Source: Hyphomonadaceae bacterium ML37 (lineage in GTDB: Bacteria; Pseudomonadota; Alphaproteobacteria; Caulobacterales; Maricaulaceae). From it: a DNA stretch of 64,000 nt. A model generated the notes under the pieces. That model worked only from the letters and a program-made list of their open reading frames with translations, made no database searches and was not told where the DNA came from. Location of the stretch: contig CP091241.1 of assembly GCA_027627685.1 (NCBI GenBank), positions 1,675,191 to 1,739,190 of the forward strand. The letters are read 5' to 3'. The translations under genes were made by a program, and so were the position numbers. Each line of letters opens with the position of its first letter. Position 1 is the first letter of the stretch. Shown here in pieces: positions 8,481 through 17,228 of the stretch.

Positions 8481-9889
8481 GACTGGGCGTCCGCGTCAGG
8501 ATCGTCGCCCTCTCCGCGTCCCGGCTCGGCCACGCCCAGCGTCTTGAGCTTGCGATGCAGCGCCGAGCGCTCCATGCCGATGAAGGACGCCGTGCGCGAG
8601 ATATTGCCGCCGAACCGGCTGATCTGCGCGCGCAGATATTCCCGCTCGAAGCTTTCGCGCGCATCGCGCAGCGGCAGGGCGATCATGCGCTCGGCGTCGA
8701 GGCCCGTGCTGGCGCTGGTGGAACGGCCCGCCACCTCGCCCGGCAGATGATCCAGCGTCACCGGCTCGTCGGGACTTCCAGACGCCAGGATCAGCAGGCG
8801 CTCCACGTTATTACGCAGCTGGCGCACATTGCCCGGCCAGTCATGGGCCTGCAGCGCGGCCATGGCGTCCTCGCCGATGCGCCGGCGCGGCAGGCCGGTC
8901 ATGGCGGTCAGGCGTTCGATGAAATGCTCCACCAGATGCGGGATGTCGTCGCGGCGCTCGGCCAGGGTCGGGATCTCGATGGGGACCACCGCCAGGCGGT
9001 GATACAGATCCTCGCGGAACCGGCCCTTGCTGATCAGGCTGCGCAGATCACGCGCCGTGGACGACAGCACGCGCACATTCACTTCCACATCCGCCGCGCC
9101 GCCCACGCGCCGGAAGCGTTGTTCCACCAGCATGCGCAACAGCTTGCCCTGGGTCGCCAGCGGCATGTCGCCGACCTCATCCAGGAACAGCGTCCCGCCA
9201 TGGGCCGCTTCCAGATGCCCGGTGCGCTCCACCACGCCGTCGCGCTCGGCGCCGAACAGCTCCAGCTCCACCCGGTCAGGATCCATCAGCGCGGCGCTGA
9301 CGGGGACGAAATCGCCCTTGGCGCGGCTGGAGGCCGCGTGGATCATGCGCGCGATCAACTCCTTGCCCGTACCCGGCAGTCCGGAGATCAGCACGCGCGA
9401 ATTGGTCGGCGCCACCCGGTCTATGGTCTGGCGCAAGGTGAGGATCGCCGCCGAACGGCCCACCAGATCGGTCTGCATCTCAGAGCGCGCGCGCAGTTCG
9501 GCATTCTCCCGGCGCAGCTGGCTGGCTTCGAGGGCGCGTTCGACCGTGATGAGCAACTTGTCGGATTTGAACGGCTTTTCGATGAAATCGTAGGCGCCTT
9601 TGCGGATGGCCGCCACAGCCGTCTCGATGGTGCCATGGCCTGAGATCACAACCACGGGCAAAAGCGGATCGGTGCGCTTGATCTCGTCCAGCAGCTCGAT
9701 CCCGTCCAGCCGCGAGCCCTGAAGCCAGACATCAAGAATGGCCAGCGAGGGCCGGCGCTGGCGCACGGCGGCCAGCGCACTGTCGGCGTCGCCGGCATAG
9801 CGCGCCTCATAGCCCTCATCCTCCAGAAGCCCGCCGATGAGCTCCCGGATATCGGCCTCGTCGTCCACGATCAGGATATCCCGCGACAT
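8477..9889 (-). CDS. ntrX: Response regulator NtrX
   Basis: 470 residues. The receiver domain has the acidic pair D9-D10, phospho-acceptor D53 (AILDVWL) and K105 (FIEKPF). The AAA+ domain is intact for nucleotide binding: Walker A GLPGTGKE (170-177) and Walker B TLFLDE (233-238). The GAFTGA loop that contacts sigma54 should follow LFG (211-213), but that place reads AERDGVVERTGH. Loss of GAFTGA is known for alphaproteobacterial NtrX, which acts as a sigma70-type regulator. The C-terminal Fis-like helix-turn-helix runs through ISRTASFIGMERSALHRKL. It is the partner of NtrY, encoded five bases upstream. Confidence 0.92.
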   Translation of the reverse strand: MSRDILIVDDEADIRELIGGLLEDEGYEARYAGDADSALAAVRQRRPSLAILDVWLQGSRLDGIELLDEIKRTDPLLPVVVISGHGTIETAVAAIRKGAYDFIEKPFKSDKLLITVERALEASQLRRENAELRARSEMQTDLVGRSAAILTLRQTIDRVAPTNSRVLISGLPGTGKELIARMIHAASSRAKGDFVPVSAALMDPDRVELELFGAERDGVVERTGHLEAAHGGTLFLDEVGDMPLATQGKLLRMLVEQRFRRVGGAADVEVNVRVLSSTARDLRSLISKGRFREDLYHRLAVVPIEIPTLAERRDDIPHLVEHFIERLTAMTGLPRRRIGEDAMAALQAHDWPGNVRQLRNNVERLLILASGSPDEPVTLDHLPGEVAGRSTSASTGLDAERMIALPLRDARESFEREYLRAQISRFGGNISRTASFIGMERSALHRKLKTLGVAEPGRGEGDDPDADAQS

Positions 9890-9894
9890 CAGTA

Positions 9895-12117
9895 TTACGC
9901 CTCCGCACGCGCTTGCGGGCTGTCGAGCCCGGCACGCGTTTCAAGCAAGGGAAAGGCCAAACGCACGACAGCGCCGGTGTCACCCGGCGCGGGATCGTCC
10001 AGATCAAGGCGTCCGCCATGATCCTCCATCACGCGCCGTACGATGGCCAGGCCCAGCCCCGTGCCCTTTTCGCGTGTGGTCATATAGGGCTCGGTCAGGC
10101 GCGCCTTGTCGGCCACCGGCCAGCCGAGGCCATCATCACGCGCCTCGATGAAACCGAAGCCCTCGTGTTCAAACACCCGTACCGCGATCTGGCCCGGCGC
10201 CTTGGCGCTGTCGCGCTCCATGCGCGAGGCGACGCTTTCGGCGGCGTTTTTCAGGATATTGGCCAAAGCCTGGCCCGCCAGTCGGGAGTCGCACTCCACC
10301 AGCGGCCCGGGTTCCGGCCCGTCCAGGGTGAGCCGGATGGACGGAGACGCTACGCGCTGCGCGAAAACGGCCGAGCGGGCAATCTCGCTCAGGTCCGCCG
10401 CCTCCATCTTGGGCGCAGGCATGCGGGCGAAGGATGAGAATTCGTCGACCATGCGCCCGATATCGCTGACCTGACGCACAATCGTGTCGATGCAGCGGTC
10501 AAAGATCTCCAGATCATCCTCATTGACCGTGCGCCGGTATTTGCGCCGCAGGCGTTCGGCTGAAAGCTGGATGGGGGTGAGCGGGTTCTTGATTTCGTGG
10601 GCGATGCGCCGGGCCACATCGCGCCAGGCCGCATTGCGCTGGGCGCCGACCAGACGGGTGACATCGTCAAACGTCAGCACCACGCCGCCCTCTTCGTCGG
10701 GACCTGCGCGCACATTCAGATTCATCACCGCGCCGTCGGCGTTGGGGATGTCGATCTGGCGCTCGGCGATTTCATAAGGCCGGCGCGCCACCTCATCGAC
10801 CACGTCCAGAAACACTGACGCGCCCTCTTCCAGAGGCTGGCCCACCAGCTCCTCGGGCTCATGGCCCAGCATCTGGGCGCCCGCGCGATTGATCAGGGTG
10901 ATGCGCATCTGTGAGTCAAGACCGATCACCCCGGCGCTGACGCCGGTCAGCACGGCCTCGATAAAGGCGCGGCGGCGTTCGTTTTCGGTATTGGTCTCCA
11001 GCAGCGCCTTTCGCTGGCTGGAGAGCTGGCGGGTCATGCGGTTGAAGGCGCGGCCCAGCGCCGCGATCTCGTCATCCTCGCGCGCCACATGCACCCGCAC
11101 GTCCAGATCGCCGCGCCGCACGCGCTCGGCGGCAGACACCAGCCTGCTGACCGGCGCCGTCACCCGCTGGGATGCGCTGAGCGCCAGCCAGACTGCGCCG
11201 ATAAAGATCAGGATCGCCGCCAGCGCGTAGACGATGAAGAAGCTGCCGCGCATCTGTTGCTCGCGCTGCACCGCCTCGCGGAAGGACGCAATGGCCGCCT
11301 GGGGCGCCGACAGCAGCGAAAAGTCCTCGTACCAGACGACATAGAGATAGGCGTCGCCATATTCTGGCATGGCGATCAGCAGGCGCAGATAGTCAGGCGC
11401 ATCGGGGCGCGTCACCGGATCGGAGGCGCCGATATCGCCGTCATTGGCCACTTCGAACATGAAACGGGTCGGCGCGGCGAAGGCCGGCGTATCGGGCGCC
11501 TCGTCGCTGCGCGCCAGCACCGTGGCCTGACTGTCGATCACATAGACCGCCGGAAAATTGCGCAGCATCGCCTGCTGGGTCAGGTAGTTACGATAGAGAA
11601 TGCGGCTTTCCTGCAGACCCTGCACCGCCGCCGGGTCGGACAGGTCTTCAGCCAGCGAGCCCATCTGCAATTGCACAAAGCTCAGCGCCACATTGGGCCA
11701 TTCGCGGCCCAGCTCGGCCGACGCGTCGACCAGGGTGGTCACCCGTTCCCCAAACCAGAATTCAATGCCGCGATTGAGCACCAGGGCGTGAAAGCCCGCC
11801 ATCAGCACCGCCGGCGCAATGGCCGCCACGGCGAACAGGGTGATGAAGCGCATCTGCAGGCGCGGCACGGGTTCGGCGAATTTGCGCCCGCGCAGCTGGC
11901 GGCCCAGACGCAGGGCGACCGCGATGGCAAGGCCGGCGACCACCAGAATCGTGATGGCCAGCAGGGATCGGAATAACAGACCGGTGGGCTCCCAGACCGT
12001 GCCGGCGCTGACCGACATCAGGGCCAGCGCGATCACGCCGCCCGCCGCCATGACGAACACGACGGCGAAGACCGATATCCGCCGAATGGCTGCAGGCGCG
12101 GACAGCGCTGTGGTCAA
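9895..12117 (-). CDS. ntrY: Sensor histidine kinase NtrY
   Basis: 740 residues. NtrY is a membrane nitrogen/redox sensor kinase that phosphorylates NtrX. The N-terminal third has several membrane segments and a periplasmic sensor loop. A HAMP domain follows (SASQRVTAPVSRLVSAAERV), then a PAS domain, a HisKA motif (RRIAHEIKNPLTPIQL) and an HATPase domain with a GTGLGLAIV G-box. The start is TTG at 12117: no ATG occurs in frame before the first membrane helix, and a GGGAG ribosome-binding site (12125-12129 on the complement) lies seven bases away. The 70-base gap separates it from ntrC, so it may have its own promoter. Confidence 0.92.
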   Translation of the reverse strand: MTTALSAPAAIRRISVFAVVFVMAAGGVIALALMSVSAGTVWEPTGLLFRSLLAITILVVAGLAIAVALRLGRQLRGRKFAEPVPRLQMRFITLFAVAAIAPAVLMAGFHALVLNRGIEFWFGERVTTLVDASAELGREWPNVALSFVQLQMGSLAEDLSDPAAVQGLQESRILYRNYLTQQAMLRNFPAVYVIDSQATVLARSDEAPDTPAFAAPTRFMFEVANDGDIGASDPVTRPDAPDYLRLLIAMPEYGDAYLYVVWYEDFSLLSAPQAAIASFREAVQREQQMRGSFFIVYALAAILIFIGAVWLALSASQRVTAPVSRLVSAAERVRRGDLDVRVHVAREDDEIAALGRAFNRMTRQLSSQRKALLETNTENERRRAFIEAVLTGVSAGVIGLDSQMRITLINRAGAQMLGHEPEELVGQPLEEGASVFLDVVDEVARRPYEIAERQIDIPNADGAVMNLNVRAGPDEEGGVVLTFDDVTRLVGAQRNAAWRDVARRIAHEIKNPLTPIQLSAERLRRKYRRTVNEDDLEIFDRCIDTIVRQVSDIGRMVDEFSSFARMPAPKMEAADLSEIARSAVFAQRVASPSIRLTLDGPEPGPLVECDSRLAGQALANILKNAAESVASRMERDSAKAPGQIAVRVFEHEGFGFIEARDDGLGWPVADKARLTEPYMTTREKGTGLGLAIVRRVMEDHGGRLDLDDPAPGDTGAVVRLAFPLLETRAGLDSPQARAEA

Positions 12118-12187
12118 AGAGAGACTCCCGTATCCTAGCCAGAGAGATCATGACCGAGCTGTGGCCGGGATTCAACACCTGTGACGT

Positions 12188-13462
12188 TCAGGACGCAGTC
12201 TCGCCATCCAGCCCCAGCGCGGCAAGCCGGCGGGCGAAGGTATTGCGGTTCATGCCCAGGCGCTGGGCCGCGTCCTGACGCACCCCGCCCGCGGCTTCCA
12301 GCGCGGCGTTCAGGGCCGCGCGCTCGGCGGTTTCCAGCACATCGCGCAGCGAGTCAGCAGATCCCGCGGCCCAGGCCTGCGCGAGGCGGCGCACGGCTGC
12401 GTCTTCCAGCGCTTCGCGCGCATCCGGCGGCGTGGGGCCGGCCATGGCCCGCGCGATCTCGTCCGGGCCCACCTCACCGCGCAGACCTTGCGCCCGGATG
12501 CGCTGCGCTGTCCGTTCGATCTGCAGCACCTCGCCCTCCCAGGCTTGCGCGTTCACGAAGGCAGCGCCCTCGGGGCTGAGCGTCCAGCCGCCCTGCCCAC
12601 CCTGTTCCAGGAACCAGGCGAACAGCCGCGCGCGGTCATCGCCGCGCGCCCGCACCGATGGAAGATTGACATACCCCACCGCCAGACGCTCGATCAGGGC
12701 CCGGGGCAGGTGATCGCGCACGCCGGCAGACGCAGTCGCGATCAGGCGGGGCGACGACGCCCCGGGGGCTTCCAACGCCTCCAGCACCCAATCCTGCACA
12801 TCGTCTGCCCACCGTTCAGCCCGGCGCATCAGCAACACCCCGCCCGCCGCCTCACTCAGCAGCGCCGGTCCATCGCGCCGCGCCCGGTCCGGCCCGGCCT
12901 CGACCAGCGGAGCGGACGTTCCGGACTGGCGGTGCAGCCAGCGGCCCGCCGCCGCACGACCGGCCCCTTCAGGCCCGGTGATCAGCACCGGCGCAGACGT
13001 GCGCGCCAGCCGGGCCAGCGCCTGAAACGCTTCCTGCATGGCCGGGGCGCGCCCTACCAGGCCGGACATGTCCTCTTCGCGGGCAGAGGTCCGTGGGCCA
13101 GCAGGTCTCAGCGCTTTGTCAAGAATCTCCACCAACTCATCGAGATTAAACGGCTTTGGCAGATACTCGTAGGCGCCGCGCCGGGCCGCGCCCAGCGCTG
13201 TGGCCGCTGTTGTCTGCGCGCTCATCACGACAACCGGGGCATCGGGGCGCAGGCGGGCGAGCTCGTCCAGCCGGTCGAGAAAATTCTCCCGGCCGAGCAA
13301 TACATCGGCCACCAGAGCATCGGCTTCACGCCGGATCATCCGGTCCATGGCTGTATCGGGCGAGGCCGTGGCGCGCACGTCGAACCCGGCGCGCGACAGG
13401 GCCTTGGAGATCACAAAGCGCAGCGAGTCGTCGTCTTCCAGCACCAGCACGCGTCGTGTCAT
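12188..13462 (-). CDS. ntrC: NtrC with degenerate AAA+ domain
   Basis: 424 residues against about 470-480 for typical NtrC. The receiver looks functional: D10-D12, phospho-acceptor D53, S81 and K103 (YLPKPF). The central domain is eroded. Walker A reads GPEGAGRAA (163-171), with R169 replacing the lysine. The Walker B position reads GGVLLMRRAE, with arginines 213-214 where Asp-Glu should be. The stretch that should hold ELFGHEKGAFTGA is missing. The Fis-type helix-turn-helix (QDAAQRLGMNRNTFARRLAALG, split across 397-417) is kept. So it should bind DNA and be phosphorylated by NtrB, but cannot hydrolyse ATP or drive sigma54 in the classic way. Position between ntrB (four-base overlap) and ntrY fixes its identity. 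Confidence 0.83.
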   Translation of the reverse strand: MTRRVLVLEDDDSLRFVISKALSRAGFDVRATASPDTAMDRMIRREADALVADVLLGRENFLDRLDELARLRPDAPVVVMSAQTTAATALGAARRGAYEYLPKPFNLDELVEILDKALRPAGPRTSAREEDMSGLVGRAPAMQEAFQALARLARTSAPVLITGPEGAGRAAAGRWLHRQSGTSAPLVEAGPDRARRDGPALLSEAAGGVLLMRRAERWADDVQDWVLEALEAPGASSPRLIATASAGVRDHLPRALIERLAVGYVNLPSVRARGDDRARLFAWFLEQGGQGGWTLSPEGAAFVNAQAWEGEVLQIERTAQRIRAQGLRGEVGPDEIARAMAGPTPPDAREALEDAAVRRLAQAWAAGSADSLRDVLETAERAALNAALEAAGGVRQDAAQRLGMNRNTFARRLAALGLDGETAS

Positions 13463-14499
13463 GGGGCCTCGCTCCCGGCGTCGCGCAGATAGAGATGGAA
13501 CACGGTCCGTCCCGGGCGGCTGTCAAACTCCACCCCGCCGCCATGAATGTCCGCGATGCGCGCCACCAGGGCAAGGCCGAGCCCCTCGCCCGCCGGTTTG
13601 CCGGTCACGAAGGGGTTGAACACGGCGTCACGCAAAGCCTCCGGCACGCCAGGGCCGTCATCATGGACCGAGATTTCAAGACGCGCATCGGGCGCCGGCG
13701 CGCCGGGCCGTGGCTGGCGATAGCGTGTGGTGACCACCACATCGCCTCCGTCATCGCCCAACGCCTCAGCAGCGTTGACCAGAAGGTTGAGGACGGCCTG
13801 CAGCACCAGATCCCGGTCGGCCAGGGCATCGGGTATGGACGGATCAAACCGCTCCTGCCAGCTCACCTGCGCGCCCGAGCTGGCCATGGCCGAGCGCACG
13901 GCTTCGCGCACCAGCACATGCAAATTCACCGGGGCGAAGTCCTGTGGCGCGATATCCCCGATATGGCACCAGCGCTCGGCGATCCGGCGCGCGCGGTCGG
14001 TCTCTGTCATGATCAGCTGGGCGAGCTCACGGGTCTCTTCATCCCCGCCCGCCGCGATCAGCTGCGCCGCCCCGCGCGCGCCGGCCAGCGGGTTTTTCAG
14101 CTCATGGGCCAGCATGCGGCCGAACCCGGCCGCGGCGCTGGCTGCCGTGTCGCCGCGCGGACTGGCCGAGCTTTCCGGCCAGGGACGCAGGCTCAGGCAC
14201 GCGCCCTCACCGTCCGGCGCAGCGTCCACCGCCAGACGCATGGGCCCGTCCTGCGTCGCGACCGGCAGATCATGGGCGAACACCTCGCGCCCTTCCGCAA
14301 TGGCGCGCAGGGCCAGCGGGGCCGCTGCAGCGCCCGCCGGCCCGCATGAGGCGAGCAGTTGGCCGGTCAGCCGGCGTCTGGAGCGTCCGAACAGGATTTC
14401 AGCACGCGGATTCACGTGCACCACAACCCCCTCACCATCGACGAGAACCAGCCCGACCGGGGCCGCCTCGCCCAGCCGGTCTCCCGCCTCGCCTGTCAT
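13459..14499 (-). CDS. ntrB: Nitrogen sensor kinase NtrB
   Basis: 346 residues from the ATG at 14499, chosen because it overlaps the dusB stop (ATGA) and gives the usual NtrB N-terminus; a longer in-frame reading into dusB is an artefact of composition. It is a soluble kinase and phosphatase of NtrC governed by PII. A PAS domain ([20 protein letters not shown]) precedes the H-box [10 protein letters not shown], the N-box [10 protein letters not shown]1 DDGPGVP and G2 GEGLGLALV. All catalytic motifs look intact, in contrast with the eroded ATPase of its partner NtrC, whose start overlaps this stop. Confidence 0.9.
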   Translation of the reverse strand: MTGEAGDRLGEAAPVGLVLVDGEGVVVHVNPRAEILFGRSRRRLTGQLLASCGPAGAAAAPLALRAIAEGREVFAHDLPVATQDGPMRLAVDAAPDGEGACLSLRPWPESSASPRGDTAASAAAGFGRMLAHELKNPLAGARGAAQLIAAGGDEETRELAQLIMTETDRARRIAERWCHIGDIAPQDFAPVNLHVLVREAVRSAMASSGAQVSWQERFDPSIPDALADRDLVLQAVLNLLVNAAEALGDDGGDVVVTTRYRQPRPGAPAPDARLEISVHDDGPGVPEALRDAVFNPFVTGKPAGEGLGLALVARIADIHGGGVEFDSRPGRTVFHLYLRDAGSEAP

Positions 14500-15518
14500 G
14501 CGGCGGCGCGGTCGCAGTGTTGCGTCACGAACATGTCCATGGCCACACGCACCTCGTCCGCCGTGCGCGGCTGGCACACACTGGCCCGCCAGGCGCGGGC
14601 GGCGTCCACGTCGCCGATGGCCCAGTCGATGAAGCTCGCCAGATGCTTGCGCATCATGCGCACGCCCAGCTCCTCGCCATACAGCGTCACGCTGTCGCTC
14701 AGCGCCTCGCACAGCGACTGTGCGCCGACAGTGACCGGCGGCTCGCGCAAATCACCGCCATCCATCAGCGCATCGGCGATGGCGCCGGGCAACCAGGGGC
14801 GGCCCTGAGAGGCCCGCCCGATCATGACGCCGTCCGCCCCCGATTGGGCCAGCGCCTCGCGCGCATCGTCTGGCGTGGCGATATCGCCATTGACGATGAC
14901 GGGAATGCTCACCGCCTCACGAATCGCGCGCACGGCGGCCCAGTCGGCAACGCCCGTATAGAACTGCTGGCGCGTGCGGCCATGAATGGTGACCATCGCC
15001 GCGCCTGCGCGTTCGGCCCTCGCGGCCAGATCGGGCGCGTTCAGGCTGTCATGGTCCCAGCCGAGGCGCATCTTCACCGTCACAGGCTTCGACGTGGCGC
15101 CAATTGTCGCCTCGATCAGGCTCTGGGCGTGATCGAGATCGCGCATCAGCGCTGACCCCGACAGGCCCTTCGTCACCTGCCGCGCCGGGCAGCCCATATT
15201 GATGTCGATGATATCGGCGCCGGCCTCTTCGGCCAGTTTCGCGCCGACGGCCATCCATTTGGCTTCGCGCCCGGCCAGCTGGATCACGTGTGGTCCGCAG
15301 CCGCCATCGGCCTTCATGCGCCGGATCACGTCCTTGCGGCCCTGGGCCAGCGTCTCGCAGGCGACCATCTCGGTCACCACCAGCCCGGCGCCGAAACGCC
15401 AGGCCTGGCGCCGAAACGGCCAGTCGGTGACGCCCGACATGGGCGCGAGCACAACCGGCCGGTCCACCTGGACCGGGCCGATCTTGAAACTGTTCAGGGC
15501 TGCGCCGCGCTTGGTCAT
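14496..15518 (-). CDS. dusB: tRNA-dihydrouridine synthase DusB
   Basis: 340 residues. It reduces uridine to dihydrouridine in the tRNA D-loop with FMN and NADPH. The TIM-barrel motifs are clear: [16 protein letters not shown] at the start, [13 protein letters not shown] with the catalytic cysteine, [36 protein letters not shown] and [11 protein letters not shown]. It is the NifR3-type gene that heads the ntrBC operon in many alphaproteobacteria, and its stop overlaps the ntrB start. It is divergent from ispDF. Confidence 0.93.
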   Translation of the reverse strand: MTKRGAALNSFKIGPVQVDRPVVLAPMSGVTDWPFRRQAWRFGAGLVVTEMVACETLAQGRKDVIRRMKADGGCGPHVIQLAGREAKWMAVGAKLAEEAGADIIDINMGCPARQVTKGLSGSALMRDLDHAQSLIEATIGATSKPVTVKMRLGWDHDSLNAPDLAARAERAGAAMVTIHGRTRQQFYTGVADWAAVRAIREAVSIPVIVNGDIATPDDAREALAQSGADGVMIGRASQGRPWLPGAIADALMDGGDLREPPVTVGAQSLCEALSDSVTLYGEELGVRMMRKHLASFIDWAIGDVDAARAWRASVCQPRTADEVRVAMDMFVTQHCDRAAA

Positions 15519-15535
15519 GCATGAGCAGATAGCCT

Positions 15536-15557
15536 GTCTGGACGCGCGCGGCCAGAC
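15536..15557. promoter_or_regulatory. Inverted repeat between dusB and ispDF
   Basis: GTCTGG and CCAGAC flank a ten-base GC-rich spacer in the 88-base divergent gap. It could be an operator or a leader hairpin, but six-base arms at this GC content are weak evidence. Confidence 0.22.
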
Positions 15558-15606
15558 GCCTTAACGGAATGGCCGAGGACTTGGGCCTGCAAATGGGGAG
15601 AGCATT

Positions 15607-16752
15607 GTGACGGTGCGATTTTCCGCCTGCATCATGGCCGCCGGGAGCGGTGAACGCGCCGGAGGCGGCCAGCCCAAGCAGCTGCGCACGCTGGCCGGAC
15701 GTCCCGTTCTCGCCTGGAGCGCGCAGGCGCTGGCCGATCATCCCGCTTGCGATGAGCTGATCGTCGTCCATGCGCCGGGCCAGCGCGAAGCCATCATGGC
15801 CGCATTGGGCGATCTCTCCGCGCGCGCCCGGTTTGCGTCCGGCGGCGCCACGCGCTCGGCTTCGGTGCGCGCAGGCCTCGCGGCGGTCACAGGCGAGCAT
15901 GTCCTTATCCACGATGCCGCGCGGCCTTTCCTGACACGGCAGACGATTGACGCGCTTCTGGAGGCTCTGGCGCACGCCCCCGGCGCTGTGCCGGCTCTGC
16001 CCGTAGCGGATGCGCTGGCGCGTGAGGCAGACAACGGCCTGACGCCGGTGGGACGTGACGGGCTGATGCGCCTGCAGACGCCGCAGGCGTTCCGCACTGA
16101 CGCCCTGCGCGCTGCGTTCGACGCCGCGGACGGCGCCGGCTTCCCCGACGAGACCGCGCTGGCCCGCGCCCACGGGCTGGAGGTGCGCGCCATCCCCGGC
16201 GACGAAATGAACTTCAAGCTGACCTGGCCGGCGGACTTCGACCGCGCCGAGCGCCTGATGGCCAGGCCCGCAACCGAAACCGTGACCGGATCGGGCTTTG
16301 ACGTGCACCGCCTGGCGCCGGGTGATGGCCTGCATCTGTGCGGCGTGTTCATCGCCAGCAATCTGCGCCTGGTGGGCCATTCGGACGCCGACGCCGGCCT
16401 GCACGCCCTCACCGACGCGGTGCTGGGCGCCGCCGGGCTTGGCGATATCGGCGATCACTTCCCGCCCAGCGACATGCAGTGGAAGGGCGCGGACTCGGCC
16501 CGTTTCCTGACCCACGCGCTGGAGCTGGCGGGAGAGGCCGGGCTGGCGCCGGTCCATTGCGACGTCACCCTGATCTGCGAACGCCCGAAGATCGGCCCGC
16601 ACAAGGGTGCCATGAAGGCGCGCCTCGCCGCCCTGATGGGGCTGCGGCCAGAACGCGTGAACATCAAGGCCACCACCACTGAAGGCCTCGGCTTTACCGG
16701 GCGCGGGGAAGGGCTGGCGGCCCAGGCCGTGGTCACGATGAGGACGCGATGA
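15607..16752 (+). CDS. ispDF: Bifunctional IspD/IspF enzyme
   Basis: 381 residues, a fusion usual in alphaproteobacteria. The N-terminal half is IspD (MEP cytidylyltransferase), with AAGSGERAGGGQPKQ for CTP binding and HDAARPF. The C-terminal half, from about residue 222, is IspF (MECDP synthase), with the zinc ligands in GFDVHRL and HSDADAGLHALTDA, then DIGDHFPP and the TTTEGLGFTGRGEG end. Together they perform steps three and five of the MEP isoprenoid pathway. The start is GTG; a GGGGAGAG ribosome-binding site at 15595-15602 with five-base spacing supports it. pncC overlaps its stop. Confidence 0.95.
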   Translation: MTVRFSACIMAAGSGERAGGGQPKQLRTLAGRPVLAWSAQALADHPACDELIVVHAPGQREAIMAALGDLSARARFASGGATRSASVRAGLAAVTGEHVLIHDAARPFLTRQTIDALLEALAHAPGAVPALPVADALAREADNGLTPVGRDGLMRLQTPQAFRTDALRAAFDAADGAGFPDETALARAHGLEVRAIPGDEMNFKLTWPADFDRAERLMARPATETVTGSGFDVHRLAPGDGLHLCGVFIASNLRLVGHSDADAGLHALTDAVLGAAGLGDIGDHFPPSDMQWKGADSARFLTHALELAGEAGLAPVHCDVTLICERPKIGPHKGAMKARLAALMGLRPERVNIKATTTEGLGFTGRGEGLAAQAVVTMRTR

Positions 16753-17228
16753 ACGTGAAGATGTCCCAACAAGTCCTTGATCGGGCGCGTGAATCCGGGG
16801 TCATAATCACGGCGGCGGAAAGCTGCACGGGCGGGCTGGTGATGGCGGCGCTCACCGATCCGGCGGGCGCGTCAGACGTCGTGGATCGTGGCTTCGTCAC
16901 CTATTCCAACGCCGCCAAGAACGAGATGCTGGGCGTCGCGCCAGAGCTGATCGAAGCGCACGGCGCGGTGTCGCAAGCTGTGGCGCAGGCGATGGCCGAG
17001 GGCGCGCTGGCGCGTTCGAACGCCGGCCTCGCCGTGTCGATCACCGGCATCGCCGGACCCGGCGGCGGCTCGGCGGACAAGCCGGTGGGACTGGTCTGGT
17101 TCGCTCTGGCGCGCAATGGCGAACCGACACTCACGCTGGAAAAGCGCTTCACAGATCCCACCCGCGCCGGCGTGCGCGCGGCCAGCGTTGAGACGGCGCT
17201 TGAGCTGCTCAGAGACGCCCTCGCCTAG
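16749..17228 (+). CDS. pncC: Nicotinamide-nucleotide amidohydrolase, CinA C-terminal type
   Basis: 159 residues, the stand-alone CinA C-terminal (PncC) domain, which deamidates NMN to nicotinate mononucleotide in pyridine-nucleotide recycling. Recognisable motifs are TAAESCTGGLVMAALTD with the catalytic serine, YSNAAKNEMLGV, and SITGIAGPGGGSADKPVGLVW. Its ATG overlaps the ispDF stop by four bases. The stop overlaps that of the convergent glycosidase gene. No N-terminal COG1058 domain is present. Confidence 0.92.
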   Translation: MNVKMSQQVLDRARESGVIITAAESCTGGLVMAALTDPAGASDVVDRGFVTYSNAAKNEMLGVAPELIEAHGAVSQAVAQAMAEGALARSNAGLAVSITGIAGPGGGSADKPVGLVWFALARNGEPTLTLEKRFTDPTRAGVRAASVETALELLRDALA

